Assembly (NCBI GenBank): GCA_022484685.1
Contig: JAKVKY010000014.1
Location: 1 to 32,383, forward strand
Length of the DNA: 32,383 nt
Source of the DNA: Acidaminococcaceae bacterium
Lineage (GTDB): Bacteria > Bacillota > Negativicutes > Acidaminococcales > Acidaminococcaceae
Reading direction: 5' to 3'
The position numbers were made by a program, and so were the translations under genes. Below the pieces are notes generated by a model. That model searched no databases, was not told the origin of the DNA, and saw only the letters and a program-made list of their open reading frames with translations. This document shows, piece by piece, positions 1-7,448 of the stretch. Every line of letters starts with the position of its first letter. The stretch's first letter is position 1.

Positions 1-482
1 TTACACCGGAACGCCAGAAAGCTCTGACGTTCTCCAAACCGTACATGAACAACCGGCAGATGATTGCTGTGCCTATGGCCAGCGCCATCAAGACCAAGGC
101 TGATCTGGCCGGCAAAGTTTTAGGCGTGCAGGATGACAGCACGGGCAGCGGTCTGATTGATAAGGACGCCAAGCTGAAGAATTCTCTGAAAGCTTACAAG
201 AAATATCCTGACTTTGCAGCTGCCTTCCTGGATATTGACAGCGGCCGTCTAGATGTGCTGGTAGTAGATGAGGTCCTGGTACGTTATTACATGACCAAGA
301 AGCCGGGTAAATATCGTCTGCTGGATGAAGATATGGGCAAAGAAGTTGTCGGCGTTGGTTTCCGTAAGGACGACAAAGAATATGTTACCCGTATTGACAA
401 AGCTTTGGATGAGATGCGTAAGGATGGATCGGCCAAGAAGATTTCTGAGAAATGGTTCGGTTCCGATATCATCAAGTATTAA
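1..482 (+). CDS. Amino-acid ABC transporter substrate-binding protein, 3' part
   Basis: This is the C-terminal part of a periplasmic-type binding protein of the polar amino-acid (SBP family 3) class; the 5' end lies outside the window and the reading frame is open from base 3. The visible ~159 residues contain the second lobe: a TFSKPYM segment, the D-S-x-x-G turn of the ligand pocket (VQDDSTGSG), a DVLVVDEV strand, and the typical C-terminal helix ending in KISEKWFG. It should bind an amino acid outside the membrane and deliver it to the permease encoded 69 bases downstream. The permease and ATPase that follow complete a three-gene importer. The exact ligand (glutamine, cystine, arginine or another) cannot be told from this fragment. 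Confidence 0.93.
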   Translation, partial: TPERQKALTFSKPYMNNRQMIAVPMASAIKTKADLAGKVLGVQDDSTGSGLIDKDAKLKNSLKAYKKYPDFAAAFLDIDSGRLDVLVVDEVLVRYYMTKKPGKYRLLDEDMGKEVVGVGFRKDDKEYVTRIDKALDEMRKDGSAKKISEKWFGSDIIKY

Positions 483-551
483 TTAACAGGTTTAAACGGG
501 CCGGTGGCTGCCAGTCATCGGCCCATCTTTTCCTTTAAACGAGGAGCAGGT

Positions 552-1202
552 ATGGACTATATTCTTTCCATCATTCCCCAGATGCTTATGGGCACGGTGG
601 ACACCTTAAAACTATTTTTTGTGACAATCGTCTTATCAATTCCGCTGGGCATTTTCTTAGCCATGGGCCGCGTGTCTGCCTTTAAATGGTTGCGCAGCGC
701 TATCAGCGGTTATGTGTGGCTGCTCCGGGGTACGCCCCTGATGTTGCAGCTGCTCTTTGTTTATTACGGCCTGCCGTTTATTCCGGTGATCGGTATCCGC
801 ATGGACGATTTTCCGGCAGCCGTCCTGGCGTTTGTGCTCAACTACGCCGCTTATTTCTGTGAAATTTTCCGGGCGGGCATCCAGTCCATCCCGGTGGGTC
901 AATATGAAGCTGCCCGTACCCTGGGCATGAACTACAGCCAGACCATGCGCAGGATTGTCCTGCCCCAGGTCTTCAAGATTATCCTGCCGCCGGTGAGCAA
1001 TGAAACCATCACCCTGGTTAAGGATACTTCGTTGATTTACGTGCTGGCCATGAATGATTTGCTGCGTACTACCCGTAATCTGGTGCAGCGCGATTTTAAC
1101 ATTATGCCGTTCCTGGTAGCGGCAGTTTTCTATCTGGTCATGACCCTGTTCCTGACCTATATGTTTAACCGGCTTGAGAAACGTTTCTCAAGGTACGATT
1201 GA
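552..1202 (+). CDS. Amino-acid ABC transporter permease (HisM/GlnP family)
   Basis: Membrane subunit of the polar amino-acid importer, 216 residues, normal for the family. I chose the ATG at 552 because a GAGGAG ribosome binding site sits 5 bases before it; the upstream in-frame start at 504 has no such signal. Hydrophobic segments lie near residues 5-35, 50-75, 80-105, 140-165 and 180-205. The EAA loop that contacts the ATPase is visible as QYEAARTLGMNYSQTMRRIV at about residues 118-137. The gene is followed after 11 bases by the ATPase gene, so the three transporter genes form one operon. Specificity is not visible. Confidence 0.93.
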   Translation: MDYILSIIPQMLMGTVDTLKLFFVTIVLSIPLGIFLAMGRVSAFKWLRSAISGYVWLLRGTPLMLQLLFVYYGLPFIPVIGIRMDDFPAAVLAFVLNYAAYFCEIFRAGIQSIPVGQYEAARTLGMNYSQTMRRIVLPQVFKIILPPVSNETITLVKDTSLIYVLAMNDLLRTTRNLVQRDFNIMPFLVAAVFYLVMTLFLTYMFNRLEKRFSRYD

Positions 1203-1213
1203 GGTAGACCGTG

Positions 1214-1975
1214 ATGAAAAAAATTGAAGCCAAACAAATTTATAAAAATTTCCAGGACTTGCAGGTGCTGAAAGGTATCGACCTGGAGGTAGGGGAAGGC
1301 GAAGTAGTGGCCGTCATCGGCCCTTCCGGCAGCGGTAAGAGTACGTTGCTGCGCTGTCTGAACAAGCTGGAAACCATTAACAGCGGTACCATCATCATCG
1401 ACGGAGAAACTCTGGTCAGCACCACTGCTGCCGGACAGGTGCAGTACGCACCCGGCAACGAAAGTATCCGTATCGCCACTAAGATGGGCATGGTGTTCCA
1501 GCAGTTTAACCTGTTCCCTCATATGACGGTGCTGGAAAATTTAATCGAGGCGCCGGTACATGTGCAGAAACGCCCGGTGGCCGAAGCAACCCGGGATGCG
1601 GAAGCCCTGCTGCAAAAAGTCGGCCTGCTGGAAAAACGGGATGTCTATCCCCGCAGGCTCAGCGGCGGTCAGCAGCAGCGGGTAGCGATTGCCCGTGCCC
1701 TGGCCATGCATCCGGATATCATGCTGTTTGATGAACCGACCTCGTCCCTGGACCCGGAGCTGACCGGCGAAGTTTTAAAGACTATGCGCAACCTGGCCGA
1801 GGAAAATATGACCATGGTGGTGGTTACGCACGAGATGGGGTTCGCCAAAGAAGTGGCCCGGAAAGTTATCTTCATGGCGGATGGTATCGTGCAGGAACAA
1901 GGTACCCCGGTGGAGATTTTTGAACATCCGCATAATGAAAGGCTGCAGGCCTTTTTAAAATCTATTTTGAAATAA
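1214..1975 (+). CDS. Amino-acid ABC transporter ATP-binding protein (GlnQ/HisP family)
   Basis: ATPase of the amino-acid importer, 253 residues. Walker A is GPSGSGKST (about residues 36-44), then the Q-loop ([12 protein letters not shown]), the signature LSGGQQQR, Walker B IMLFDEP and the switch histidine in VTHEMGF. The HMTVLENL stretch after the Q-loop is typical of the polar amino-acid subgroup. A GAGG ribosome binding site at 1201-1204 overlaps the permease stop region; a GTG at 1211 is an alternative start directly before the ATG. The gene ends the operon and a hairpin terminator begins 7 bases after its stop codon. Confidence 0.95.
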   Translation: MKKIEAKQIYKNFQDLQVLKGIDLEVGEGEVVAVIGPSGSGKSTLLRCLNKLETINSGTIIIDGETLVSTTAAGQVQYAPGNESIRIATKMGMVFQQFNLFPHMTVLENLIEAPVHVQKRPVAEATRDAEALLQKVGLLEKRDVYPRRLSGGQQQRVAIARALAMHPDIMLFDEPTSSLDPELTGEVLKTMRNLAEENMTMVVVTHEMGFAKEVARKVIFMADGIVQEQGTPVEIFEHPHNERLQAFLKSILK

Positions 1976-1982
1976 AAAGGAT

Positions 1983-2009
1983 GAGGCCTGAAAAGGGCCT
2001 CGTTTTTTT
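1983..2009 (+). terminator. Rho-independent terminator after the amino-acid transporter
   Basis: The arms GAGGCC (1983-1988) and GGCCTC (1996-2001) form a 6-bp stem with a 7-base loop, followed by one G and seven T. It lies just past the ATPase stop codon. Confidence 0.85.
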
Positions 2010-2036
2010 GCTATTACCGGGAGTGAGTAGTATAAT
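2008..2036 (+). promoter_or_regulatory. Predicted sigma-A promoter of the acyl-CoA ligase gene
   Basis: A TTGCTA -35 (2008-2013, 4 of 6 consensus bases) and a perfect TATAAT -10 (2031-2036) are separated by 17 bases. The -35 box overlaps the T-run of the preceding terminator. The implied transcript would begin about 50 bases before the ATG at 2097. Confidence 0.65.
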
Positions 2037-2096
2037 AAAAAGAAAGCTTCCAGTAAAAAAATTCTAGCGGACGGGACGCCCAAAGGAGACGTGTAT

Positions 2097-3584
2097 ATGC
2101 TTTATTATCAGATCCTGGATAAACATGAGGCAGAACTGCCTGCCATTATTTTTCATGAGGAAAGATTGAGCTACGGCCAACTGCGGGACAAGGTACAAAG
2201 TTGGGCCGCTTTTTTGCAGGAACAGGGATTAAAACGCGGCGAGCGGGTAGGTCTGTTCAGCAAGAACTGTGCTAATTTTGTGGTAGCTTATTTTGCTATC
2301 ATCAAGGCAGGCGGCATCGTGGTACCTTTTAACTACCAGCTGGCCATGCCGGAGGTAGCGTATATTGTGAAGGATGCGTCCATCAGCAAGATGATCGTGG
2401 CAGCGCCTTTACCCTTGGAAGAGGCTCTGGCTGACAGCGGTTATCCGGGAACTTTGCATCAGTATGTGTTTGCGGATCTGGATGCCGGGAAAAAAGAAGC
2501 ATATAGGGAACCGTCCCTGACTGAAAATGATTGTTGTACGATTATCTATACCTCGGGGACTACGGGCAAGCCCAAAGGCGCTATGCTGAGCCATAGAAAT
2601 TTGCTCACTAACGCTGAAGATTTTACCAAGGTGGTCACCATGCGCAAGGGCTACAAATGTTTGTGCGTCCTGCCCATGTATCACTGCTTTGCCTGGACTA
2701 CCAGCGTGACAGGCAGTCTGTTTACCGGCGAGTGCATCATAGTGCAGGATAATTATACTTTGGGCCAGGCGGTAGATTTAATTGACAAGTACCAGATTAA
2801 CGATTTCTTCGGCGTGCCTACCATGATGCAGATGTTCCTGGATGATGCACCGGTAGAACGTTTAAAGAGTTTACAATTTTTTATCAGCGGCGGTGCGCCT
2901 CTGCCCCATAAGCTGGGCAAAGATTTCCTGGCCAAGTTTGGCAAGCCGGTGCAGGAAGGTTATGGCTTGTCCGAAGCAGCGCCTGTAGTCACTGTCAATC
3001 CGCCCACGAAGATTAAGGCCGGATCCATCGGACCGGCGATTCCCAACGTGCTCACGGAGATCCGGAACAAAGAAGACCAGCCGGTAAAGACCGGTGTGGT
3101 GGGCGAGTTGTGCGTGCAGGGACCCAACGTGATGTTAGGTTATCTGAACAACCCGGAAGCCACTGCGGAAACCCTGCGGGGAGGCTGGTTGCATACCGGT
3201 GATATGGCCTATAAGGATGAGGAAGGTTTTATTTTCCTGGTAGACCGGCTCAAGGATATGATTATTGCCGCCGGGGAAAATGTTTATCCCCGGGAGATTG
3301 AAGAGATTTTATACCAGCATCCGGCGGTGAAGGAAGTGGCCGTCATCGGCGTACCGGATAAGCTGCGGGGGCAGGCGGTAGCGGCGTACGTGGTGCTTAA
3401 ACCAGGCGCGGTGGCTACCAAGCCGGAGCTGCGCAAATTCTTGCGGGGCAAGCTGGCAAATTACAAGCTGCCCAAGTATTTTATGTTCCTGGAACAGATG
3501 CCCAAGACCCAGACCGGTAAGATTTTAAAGAAAGCCCTGCGGGAGCGGAGTATCGCCGACCTGGTAGGACCTATCGGCAAGTGA
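2097..3584 (+). CDS. AMP-forming acyl-CoA ligase (long/medium-chain fatty acid-CoA synthetase family)
   Basis: Member of the ANL adenylating-enzyme superfamily, 495 residues. It activates a carboxylic acid to an acyl-adenylate and then transfers it to CoA, in the cytosol. Visible motifs: the P-loop YTSGTTGKPKG (about residues 151-161), YGLSEAAP, the GWLHTGD motif, the hinge D-R-L-K-D with AAGENVYP, and the C-terminal catalytic lysine motif PKTQTGKILKK. The ATG at 2097 is preferred over the GTG at 2091 because AAAGGAG ends only 2 bases before the GTG but 8 bases before the ATG. The gene is followed after 17 bases by larE. Substrate chain length cannot be read from the sequence; a bile-acid or aromatic-acid ligase is possible. 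Confidence 0.9.
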   Translation: MLYYQILDKHEAELPAIIFHEERLSYGQLRDKVQSWAAFLQEQGLKRGERVGLFSKNCANFVVAYFAIIKAGGIVVPFNYQLAMPEVAYIVKDASISKMIVAAPLPLEEALADSGYPGTLHQYVFADLDAGKKEAYREPSLTENDCCTIIYTSGTTGKPKGAMLSHRNLLTNAEDFTKVVTMRKGYKCLCVLPMYHCFAWTTSVTGSLFTGECIIVQDNYTLGQAVDLIDKYQINDFFGVPTMMQMFLDDAPVERLKSLQFFISGGAPLPHKLGKDFLAKFGKPVQEGYGLSEAAPVVTVNPPTKIKAGSIGPAIPNVLTEIRNKEDQPVKTGVVGELCVQGPNVMLGYLNNPEATAETLRGGWLHTGDMAYKDEEGFIFLVDRLKDMIIAAGENVYPREIEEILYQHPAVKEVAVIGVPDKLRGQAVAAYVVLKPGAVATKPELRKFLRGKLANYKLPKYFMFLEQMPKTQTGKILKKALRERSIADLVGPIGK

Positions 3585-3601
3585 TGGCAAGGGGTAATAA
3601 G

Positions 3602-4426
3602 ATGACAGATTTGCAGGTAAAGAAAAATAAATTAGTCAAAAATTTGCAGGAGCTGGGGTCAGTGCTGGTGGCTTTCAGCGGCGGGGTGGATTCTTCCCTG
3701 TTATTAGCCCTGGCAGCCAAGACGCTGGGCAACAGATGCCTGGCCGTGACAGCCAATTCTATCAGCTATGCGGAACATGAACGGCTGGATGCCCAGAAGC
3801 TGGCTACCAGGTTAGGTGTGCGGCATCTGTACGTGGACATGGACCAGATGGGTGTGCCTGGTTTTGTGGAAAACGGACCGGACCGCTGTTATTATTGTAA
3901 GAAAGCTTTGTTTACGAAATTAAAAGAACTGGCGGCCCGGGAAGGGCTGGCAGCGGTAGTGGACGGCAGCAACGTGGATGACAGCAGCGATTTTAGGCCG
4001 GGACGCCGGGCCCTGGAAGAGCTAAAGATTGTCAGTCCCCTGCAGGCCGCTGGCCTGAGAAAAGAAGACATCCGGGCCCTGTCCCGGGAGCTGGGGTTGT
4101 TTACCGCCGGTAAATCTTCTTATGCCTGCCTGGCTACCAGGATTCCTTACGGGGAAGCCATCACGCCGGCCAAACTGGCTCGGGTAGAACAGGCGGAGGA
4201 TTTGCTGATGAAGCAGGGCTTTACGGATGTCAGGGTCCGGGTACACGGAGATCTGGCACGTATCGAGGTTAACCCCGGACAGATTACCCTGCTGACGGTG
4301 ATGCATACCCGGAACAAGGTGGTGCAAGGCATGAAGAAACTGGGTTTTGACTATGTGTGTGTGGATATGGAAGGTTTCCGCAGCGGCAGCATGAACGCCC
4401 AGTTAAAAAATAAGGAACAGCATTAA
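3602..4426 (+). CDS. larE: LarE-type ATP-dependent sulfur transferase
   Basis: PP-loop pyrophosphatase of the LarE family, 274 residues, the expected length. LarE proteins add sulfur to pyridinium dicarboxylate mononucleotide when making the nickel-pincer cofactor of lactate racemase-type enzymes. The ATP pyrophosphatase loop SGGVDSS is at residues 26-32. The conserved motif SYACLATRIPYG places a cysteine at residue 176, the number given for the sacrificial cysteine of Lactobacillus plantarum LarE. A second pair, C96-x-x-C99 (DRCYYC), is also present, which suggests a three-cysteine variant. The start at 3602 follows an AAGGGG site; in-frame starts at 3581 and 3584 lack one. No larB, larC or larA is in the window, so the target enzyme is unknown. 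It probably shares a transcript with the acyl-CoA ligase. Confidence 0.88.
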   Translation: MTDLQVKKNKLVKNLQELGSVLVAFSGGVDSSLLLALAAKTLGNRCLAVTANSISYAEHERLDAQKLATRLGVRHLYVDMDQMGVPGFVENGPDRCYYCKKALFTKLKELAAREGLAAVVDGSNVDDSSDFRPGRRALEELKIVSPLQAAGLRKEDIRALSRELGLFTAGKSSYACLATRIPYGEAITPAKLARVEQAEDLLMKQGFTDVRVRVHGDLARIEVNPGQITLLTVMHTRNKVVQGMKKLGFDYVCVDMEGFRSGSMNAQLKNKEQH

Positions 4427-4449
4427 TAAAAAGGAACAGCATTAATAAA
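4412..4449 (+). repeat. 19-bp perfect tandem duplication over the larE stop codon
   Basis: AAGGAACAGCATTAATAAA occurs at 4412-4430 and again, without a gap, at 4431-4449. The first copy encodes the last residues and the stop codon of larE; the second is untranslated. Confidence 0.97.
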
Positions 4450-4452
4450 GAT

Positions 4453-4496
4453 AAAACCACCCGGAAGCTGCAGAACAGCATAACCGGGTGGTTTTT
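4453..4496. terminator. Bidirectional terminator between larE and lgt
   Basis: The arms AAAACCACCCGG (4453-4464) and CCGGGTGGTTTT (4484-4495) pair perfectly. The 19-base apex holds a smaller GCTG/CAGC stem. A T-run follows on the plus strand and the A-run at 4453-4456 gives a T-run on the minus strand, so it can stop both convergent genes. Confidence 0.9.
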
Positions 4497-4505
4497 GTGG
4501 ATAAG

Positions 4506-5447
4506 TTACTGGTCGTTATTACTTTTATCACCGCCGGCTTTACCGTGGCGGTGTTTTTTGGTTCGCGGGGTACGGGTAGTTGCTGCGGGTACGTCGCCGG
4601 TAGCGGTTGCAGCATTGCTGCCAGTGTCAGGCAGAGCATTCCGGGTAAGACCGGCAGTGGTGACGCTTGCCGCCGGCTGGTGTTTTTCTTTCCAGCCGCA
4701 GTAGATAAACATGACTACCGCTGCGGCCATAAAGAGCAGGCTGGTGGCCTGGGCGGATTTTAAACCAAAGAGCCAGGGCTGTACGTAGTCGCCCCGGAGC
4801 ATTTCCAGTCCGAACCGTTCCAGGGAATAGAGAAAGACGTACAGGCAAACCGTCTGCCCCCGGGCATGTTTAAAGGAATTAAAAATCAGGAGTACCGCAA
4901 AGACTACGACATCCAGCTGGCCTTCCCAAACTTCGGCGGGCCAGAGAGGCTGGTTGCCGTACACGGAGTGGGCCAGGGTGCCTTCCGGATAGAGCAGGCC
5001 GAAATTGCCGCCGGTAGGCGTGCCGAAGGCGTCGCCGTTTAAAAGATTGGCCATACGGCCGATAGCCTGGGCCAGGATCATGGACGGGCAGATGATATCT
5101 GCCAGGGCTACCCAGTCTACCTTGTGGTAGATACAGTACGCCACGCCGGCTAAGAACCCGGCCAGCATGCCGCCCTGGACAGCCATGCCCCCCTGCCAGA
5201 CATAAGGAATTTCCAGCAGATGGTCCTTATAATAAGCCCAGTCGAAAAAGAACACATCCCACAAACGGCCGCCGATGAGGCCGGCAAAACCGCCGTAGAT
5301 GCCGATGTCTAAGATATATTGATGCCAGCGTCCGTCCTGTTTGGCCAGATAGTACGCCACACCGGTGCCCAGAAAAATACTGGCGCACATGATCAGGCCG
5401 TACATACGGATGGGAAAGTCGCCGAGAAAAAATAAATACTGATGCAT
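4506..5447 (-). CDS. lgt: Prolipoprotein diacylglyceryl transferase
   Basis: Inner-membrane enzyme that attaches diacylglycerol from phosphatidylglycerol to the lipobox cysteine of prolipoproteins, the first step of lipoprotein maturation. At 313 residues it is slightly long because of a hydrophilic, Thr/Ala/Lys-rich C-terminal tail (about residues 255-313). The family signature is present as GRMANLLNGDAFG (residues 130-142), with Arg131 matching the essential E. coli Arg143, and Arg211 in the SLERFG segment. The usual HGG motif reads VQGG (Gln91), so the residue at the E. coli His103 position is replaced. Several hydrophobic helices are evident. Translation begins after AAAGGAGG. The gene stands alone on the minus strand. 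The lipoprotein encoded at 9546 would be one substrate. Confidence 0.93.
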   Translation of the reverse strand: MHQYLFFLGDFPIRMYGLIMCASIFLGTGVAYYLAKQDGRWHQYILDIGIYGGFAGLIGGRLWDVFFFDWAYYKDHLLEIPYVWQGGMAVQGGMLAGFLAGVAYCIYHKVDWVALADIICPSMILAQAIGRMANLLNGDAFGTPTGGNFGLLYPEGTLAHSVYGNQPLWPAEVWEGQLDVVVFAVLLIFNSFKHARGQTVCLYVFLYSLERFGLEMLRGDYVQPWLFGLKSAQATSLLFMAAAVVMFIYCGWKEKHQPAASVTTAGLTRNALPDTGSNAATATGDVPAATTRTPRTKKHRHGKAGGDKSNNDQ

Positions 5448-5470
5448 AAATGCCTCCTTTAAGACAATTT

Positions 5471-5500
5471 ATTTTAGCACATCTGCCGCCCTTTGCACAA
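5471..5500 (-). promoter_or_regulatory. Possible lgt promoter (extended -10)
   Basis: On the minus strand an extended -10, TGCTAAAAT (5471-5479), lies 18 bases from a weak TTGTGC -35 (5495-5500). It would place transcription start close to the lgt ribosome binding site. Confidence 0.4.
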
Positions 5501-5669
5501 CTGAAGAGGTGCTTTTTTGCACCGGTTTTGCAAACAATTCACAAAGGCGGAGGACAGGTAGCACAAAAGCTGACGGTGTGGTAAAATAATCATTAGAAGT
5601 TAAGAGACGGCACATAAAAATATTAAAATGGGGGTCGGTAAGCCCTGCATTTTAAGGGAGGTAGCGGCT

Positions 5670-7430
5670 ATGTTGCAGTATCCTTACAAAATTACGGCGC
5701 TGGCCCAACTGGATGCCTGCCTGCAGGATTTCAGGCAGCGCTGTCCCGCGGAACATACAGATATCCTGATTCAGGTTTTTTCTGCTTCTTCGGAACGTGC
5801 TTTTTTACAGGAACTGATCCATAAGCTCAACGAGGGCGTACCGGGAGCGCTTATCATCGGCATGACTTCTTTTGGTGAGGTGTATCAGGGAACTTTGACC
5901 CTGAACACGACAGTCCTGGCTTTTCAGGTCTTTCAAAAAGGACGGGTCCAGCTGCAGGTTTATGACTGTGACGCGGAATCGCCTCAGCAAGCAGGGCGCC
6001 GGCTGGTACAATTTTGCAGTACCCAGCCCGAACTGGTAACCCTGGAAATACTGGCCACCTTAAAAAATAGTAACGTGAAACCGTTTATTGACGAGATGGC
6101 GGCTATTAATCCCCAGGTAACTGCTTTTGGCGGCGGTGCGGATGCGTATGATCCCGCCAGTCCCATTTACGTTTTTTCCGGGGACCGGGTCCTGGAAAAG
6201 GGTCTGGTGGTCGCCTGTTTTTCCGGTGCCGACCTGCATGTGCATATCAGCACGACCTTTGGCTGGAAACCTTTGGGGATGCCCATGAAGATTACGGCTA
6301 TGGACGGGGATATGGTGATTAAGGAACTCAATCACAAACCGGCCATCAGCATGTACCAGAAATATTTGAACATTAAAAAAGATGAAAGCTTCCACCGTGA
6401 TATTGTGGAGTTTCCCATCTTCGTCGAAAGAAACGGCCGCAACCTGGCCCGGTTGCCGGTTTCCTACAGCGAGGACGGTTCGTTGAACTTTGCTGCTGAT
6501 TTCCGCCTGGGTGAGTATGTGCGTCTTTCTTACGGCGATCCCAACGAGATTATTGAAGAATCCCGCCAGAGTCAGCTGAAGACGGAAATGTTCCGCCCGG
6601 AGGGGCTGCTGCTTTTCTCTTGCGTGACCCGCAGGTTCTTTTTGCAGGATTACGTGAAGCTGGAACTGGAACCTTATCAACAGATTGCGCCTTCGGCAGG
6701 TGTTTATACTTACGGAGAGTTGAACCGTTACCGGGGCGGGGCAGCGTCTCTTAATACTATGTTCCTGGCCATCGGTTTCCGGGAAGGAGCTGCGGCGGCA
6801 GGACAGACGGTAACTCCAACGGCTAAAGCGCCGGCGGTGCTGCAGGATTCCATGTCCCTGGTTCAGCGGCTGGTACGTTTTATTAACGTGACTACGGCAG
6901 AACTGGAAAAGGCTAATACGAAACTGGCCCGTCTGGCACGGGAGGATCGCTTGACAGCTCTGTATAACAGGGGCGAGATCGAAGCGGTATTGGAAAATGA
7001 ACTGGATCAGTTCCGGGCCGGCGAAATTGAAGGACCGGTTTCGGTAATCATGCTGGACCTGGATGATTTTAAGAAAATTAACGATACCTATGGGCATGGT
7101 GTGGGTGATCAGGCTCTCAAGACCGTGGCGGAAGTAATCATGTCCAGCATCCGCTTTGCGGATTCAGCCGGCCGGTGGGGTGGCGAAGAGTTTGTCCTGG
7201 TACTGCAGGGCATTAAGGCCAAAGGAGCCTATCTAGTGGCCAAGCGGATCAGGACTAAACTAATGGCGGCTAATATCCTGCCTGACGGCAAATCTGTCAC
7301 TGCCAGCTTTGGCGTGGCGCTGGCCCGGAAGGACGAAGATTATGCAGCCTTTTACCGCCGCCTGGATAAAACTTTGTACGAAGCCAAAAGTAAGGGTAAG
7401 AATCAGGTTGTTATAGATGAAGAAGTTTAA
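5670..7430 (+). CDS. FIST-domain sensor with GGDEF diguanylate cyclase output
   Basis: Cytosolic sensor enzyme of 586 residues. The N-terminal part (about residues 15-205) fits the FIST N domain and about 210-365 the FIST C domain, families thought to bind small ligands such as amino acids. A short helical linker (about 393-425) leads into a GGDEF domain with DRLTALYNR, DLDDFKKIND and the active-site motif GGEEF (504-508). The inhibitory-site motif RxxD is present as RFAD (495-498), five residues before GGEEF, so product inhibition by cyclic di-GMP is expected. No transmembrane helix or signal peptide is evident. The ATG at 5670 is chosen because AAGGGAGGT precedes it by 7 bases; the in-frame ATG at 5628 lacks such a site. 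Only 18 bases separate it from sufC, suggesting co-transcription. The ligand is unknown. Confidence 0.88.
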   Translation: MLQYPYKITALAQLDACLQDFRQRCPAEHTDILIQVFSASSERAFLQELIHKLNEGVPGALIIGMTSFGEVYQGTLTLNTTVLAFQVFQKGRVQLQVYDCDAESPQQAGRRLVQFCSTQPELVTLEILATLKNSNVKPFIDEMAAINPQVTAFGGGADAYDPASPIYVFSGDRVLEKGLVVACFSGADLHVHISTTFGWKPLGMPMKITAMDGDMVIKELNHKPAISMYQKYLNIKKDESFHRDIVEFPIFVERNGRNLARLPVSYSEDGSLNFAADFRLGEYVRLSYGDPNEIIEESRQSQLKTEMFRPEGLLLFSCVTRRFFLQDYVKLELEPYQQIAPSAGVYTYGELNRYRGGAASLNTMFLAIGFREGAAAAGQTVTPTAKAPAVLQDSMSLVQRLVRFINVTTAELEKANTKLARLAREDRLTALYNRGEIEAVLENELDQFRAGEIEGPVSVIMLDLDDFKKINDTYGHGVGDQALKTVAEVIMSSIRFADSAGRWGGEEFVLVLQGIKAKGAYLVAKRIRTKLMAANILPDGKSVTASFGVALARKDEDYAAFYRRLDKTLYEAKSKGKNQVVIDEEV

Positions 7431-7448
7431 AGGAGCAGAGAAAAATTT

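Noticed and set aside
5501-5530. Small palindrome GGTGC-T6-GCACC before the FIST-GGDEF gene
   Set aside because: Five-bp arms around a T-run are common by chance; it may be a regulator site but nothing else supports it.
6060-7097. Long open frame on the minus strand (345 codons) opposite the FIST-GGDEF gene
   Set aside because: It is a shadow of a well-supported gene; its translation resembles no protein family and it lacks a ribosome binding site.
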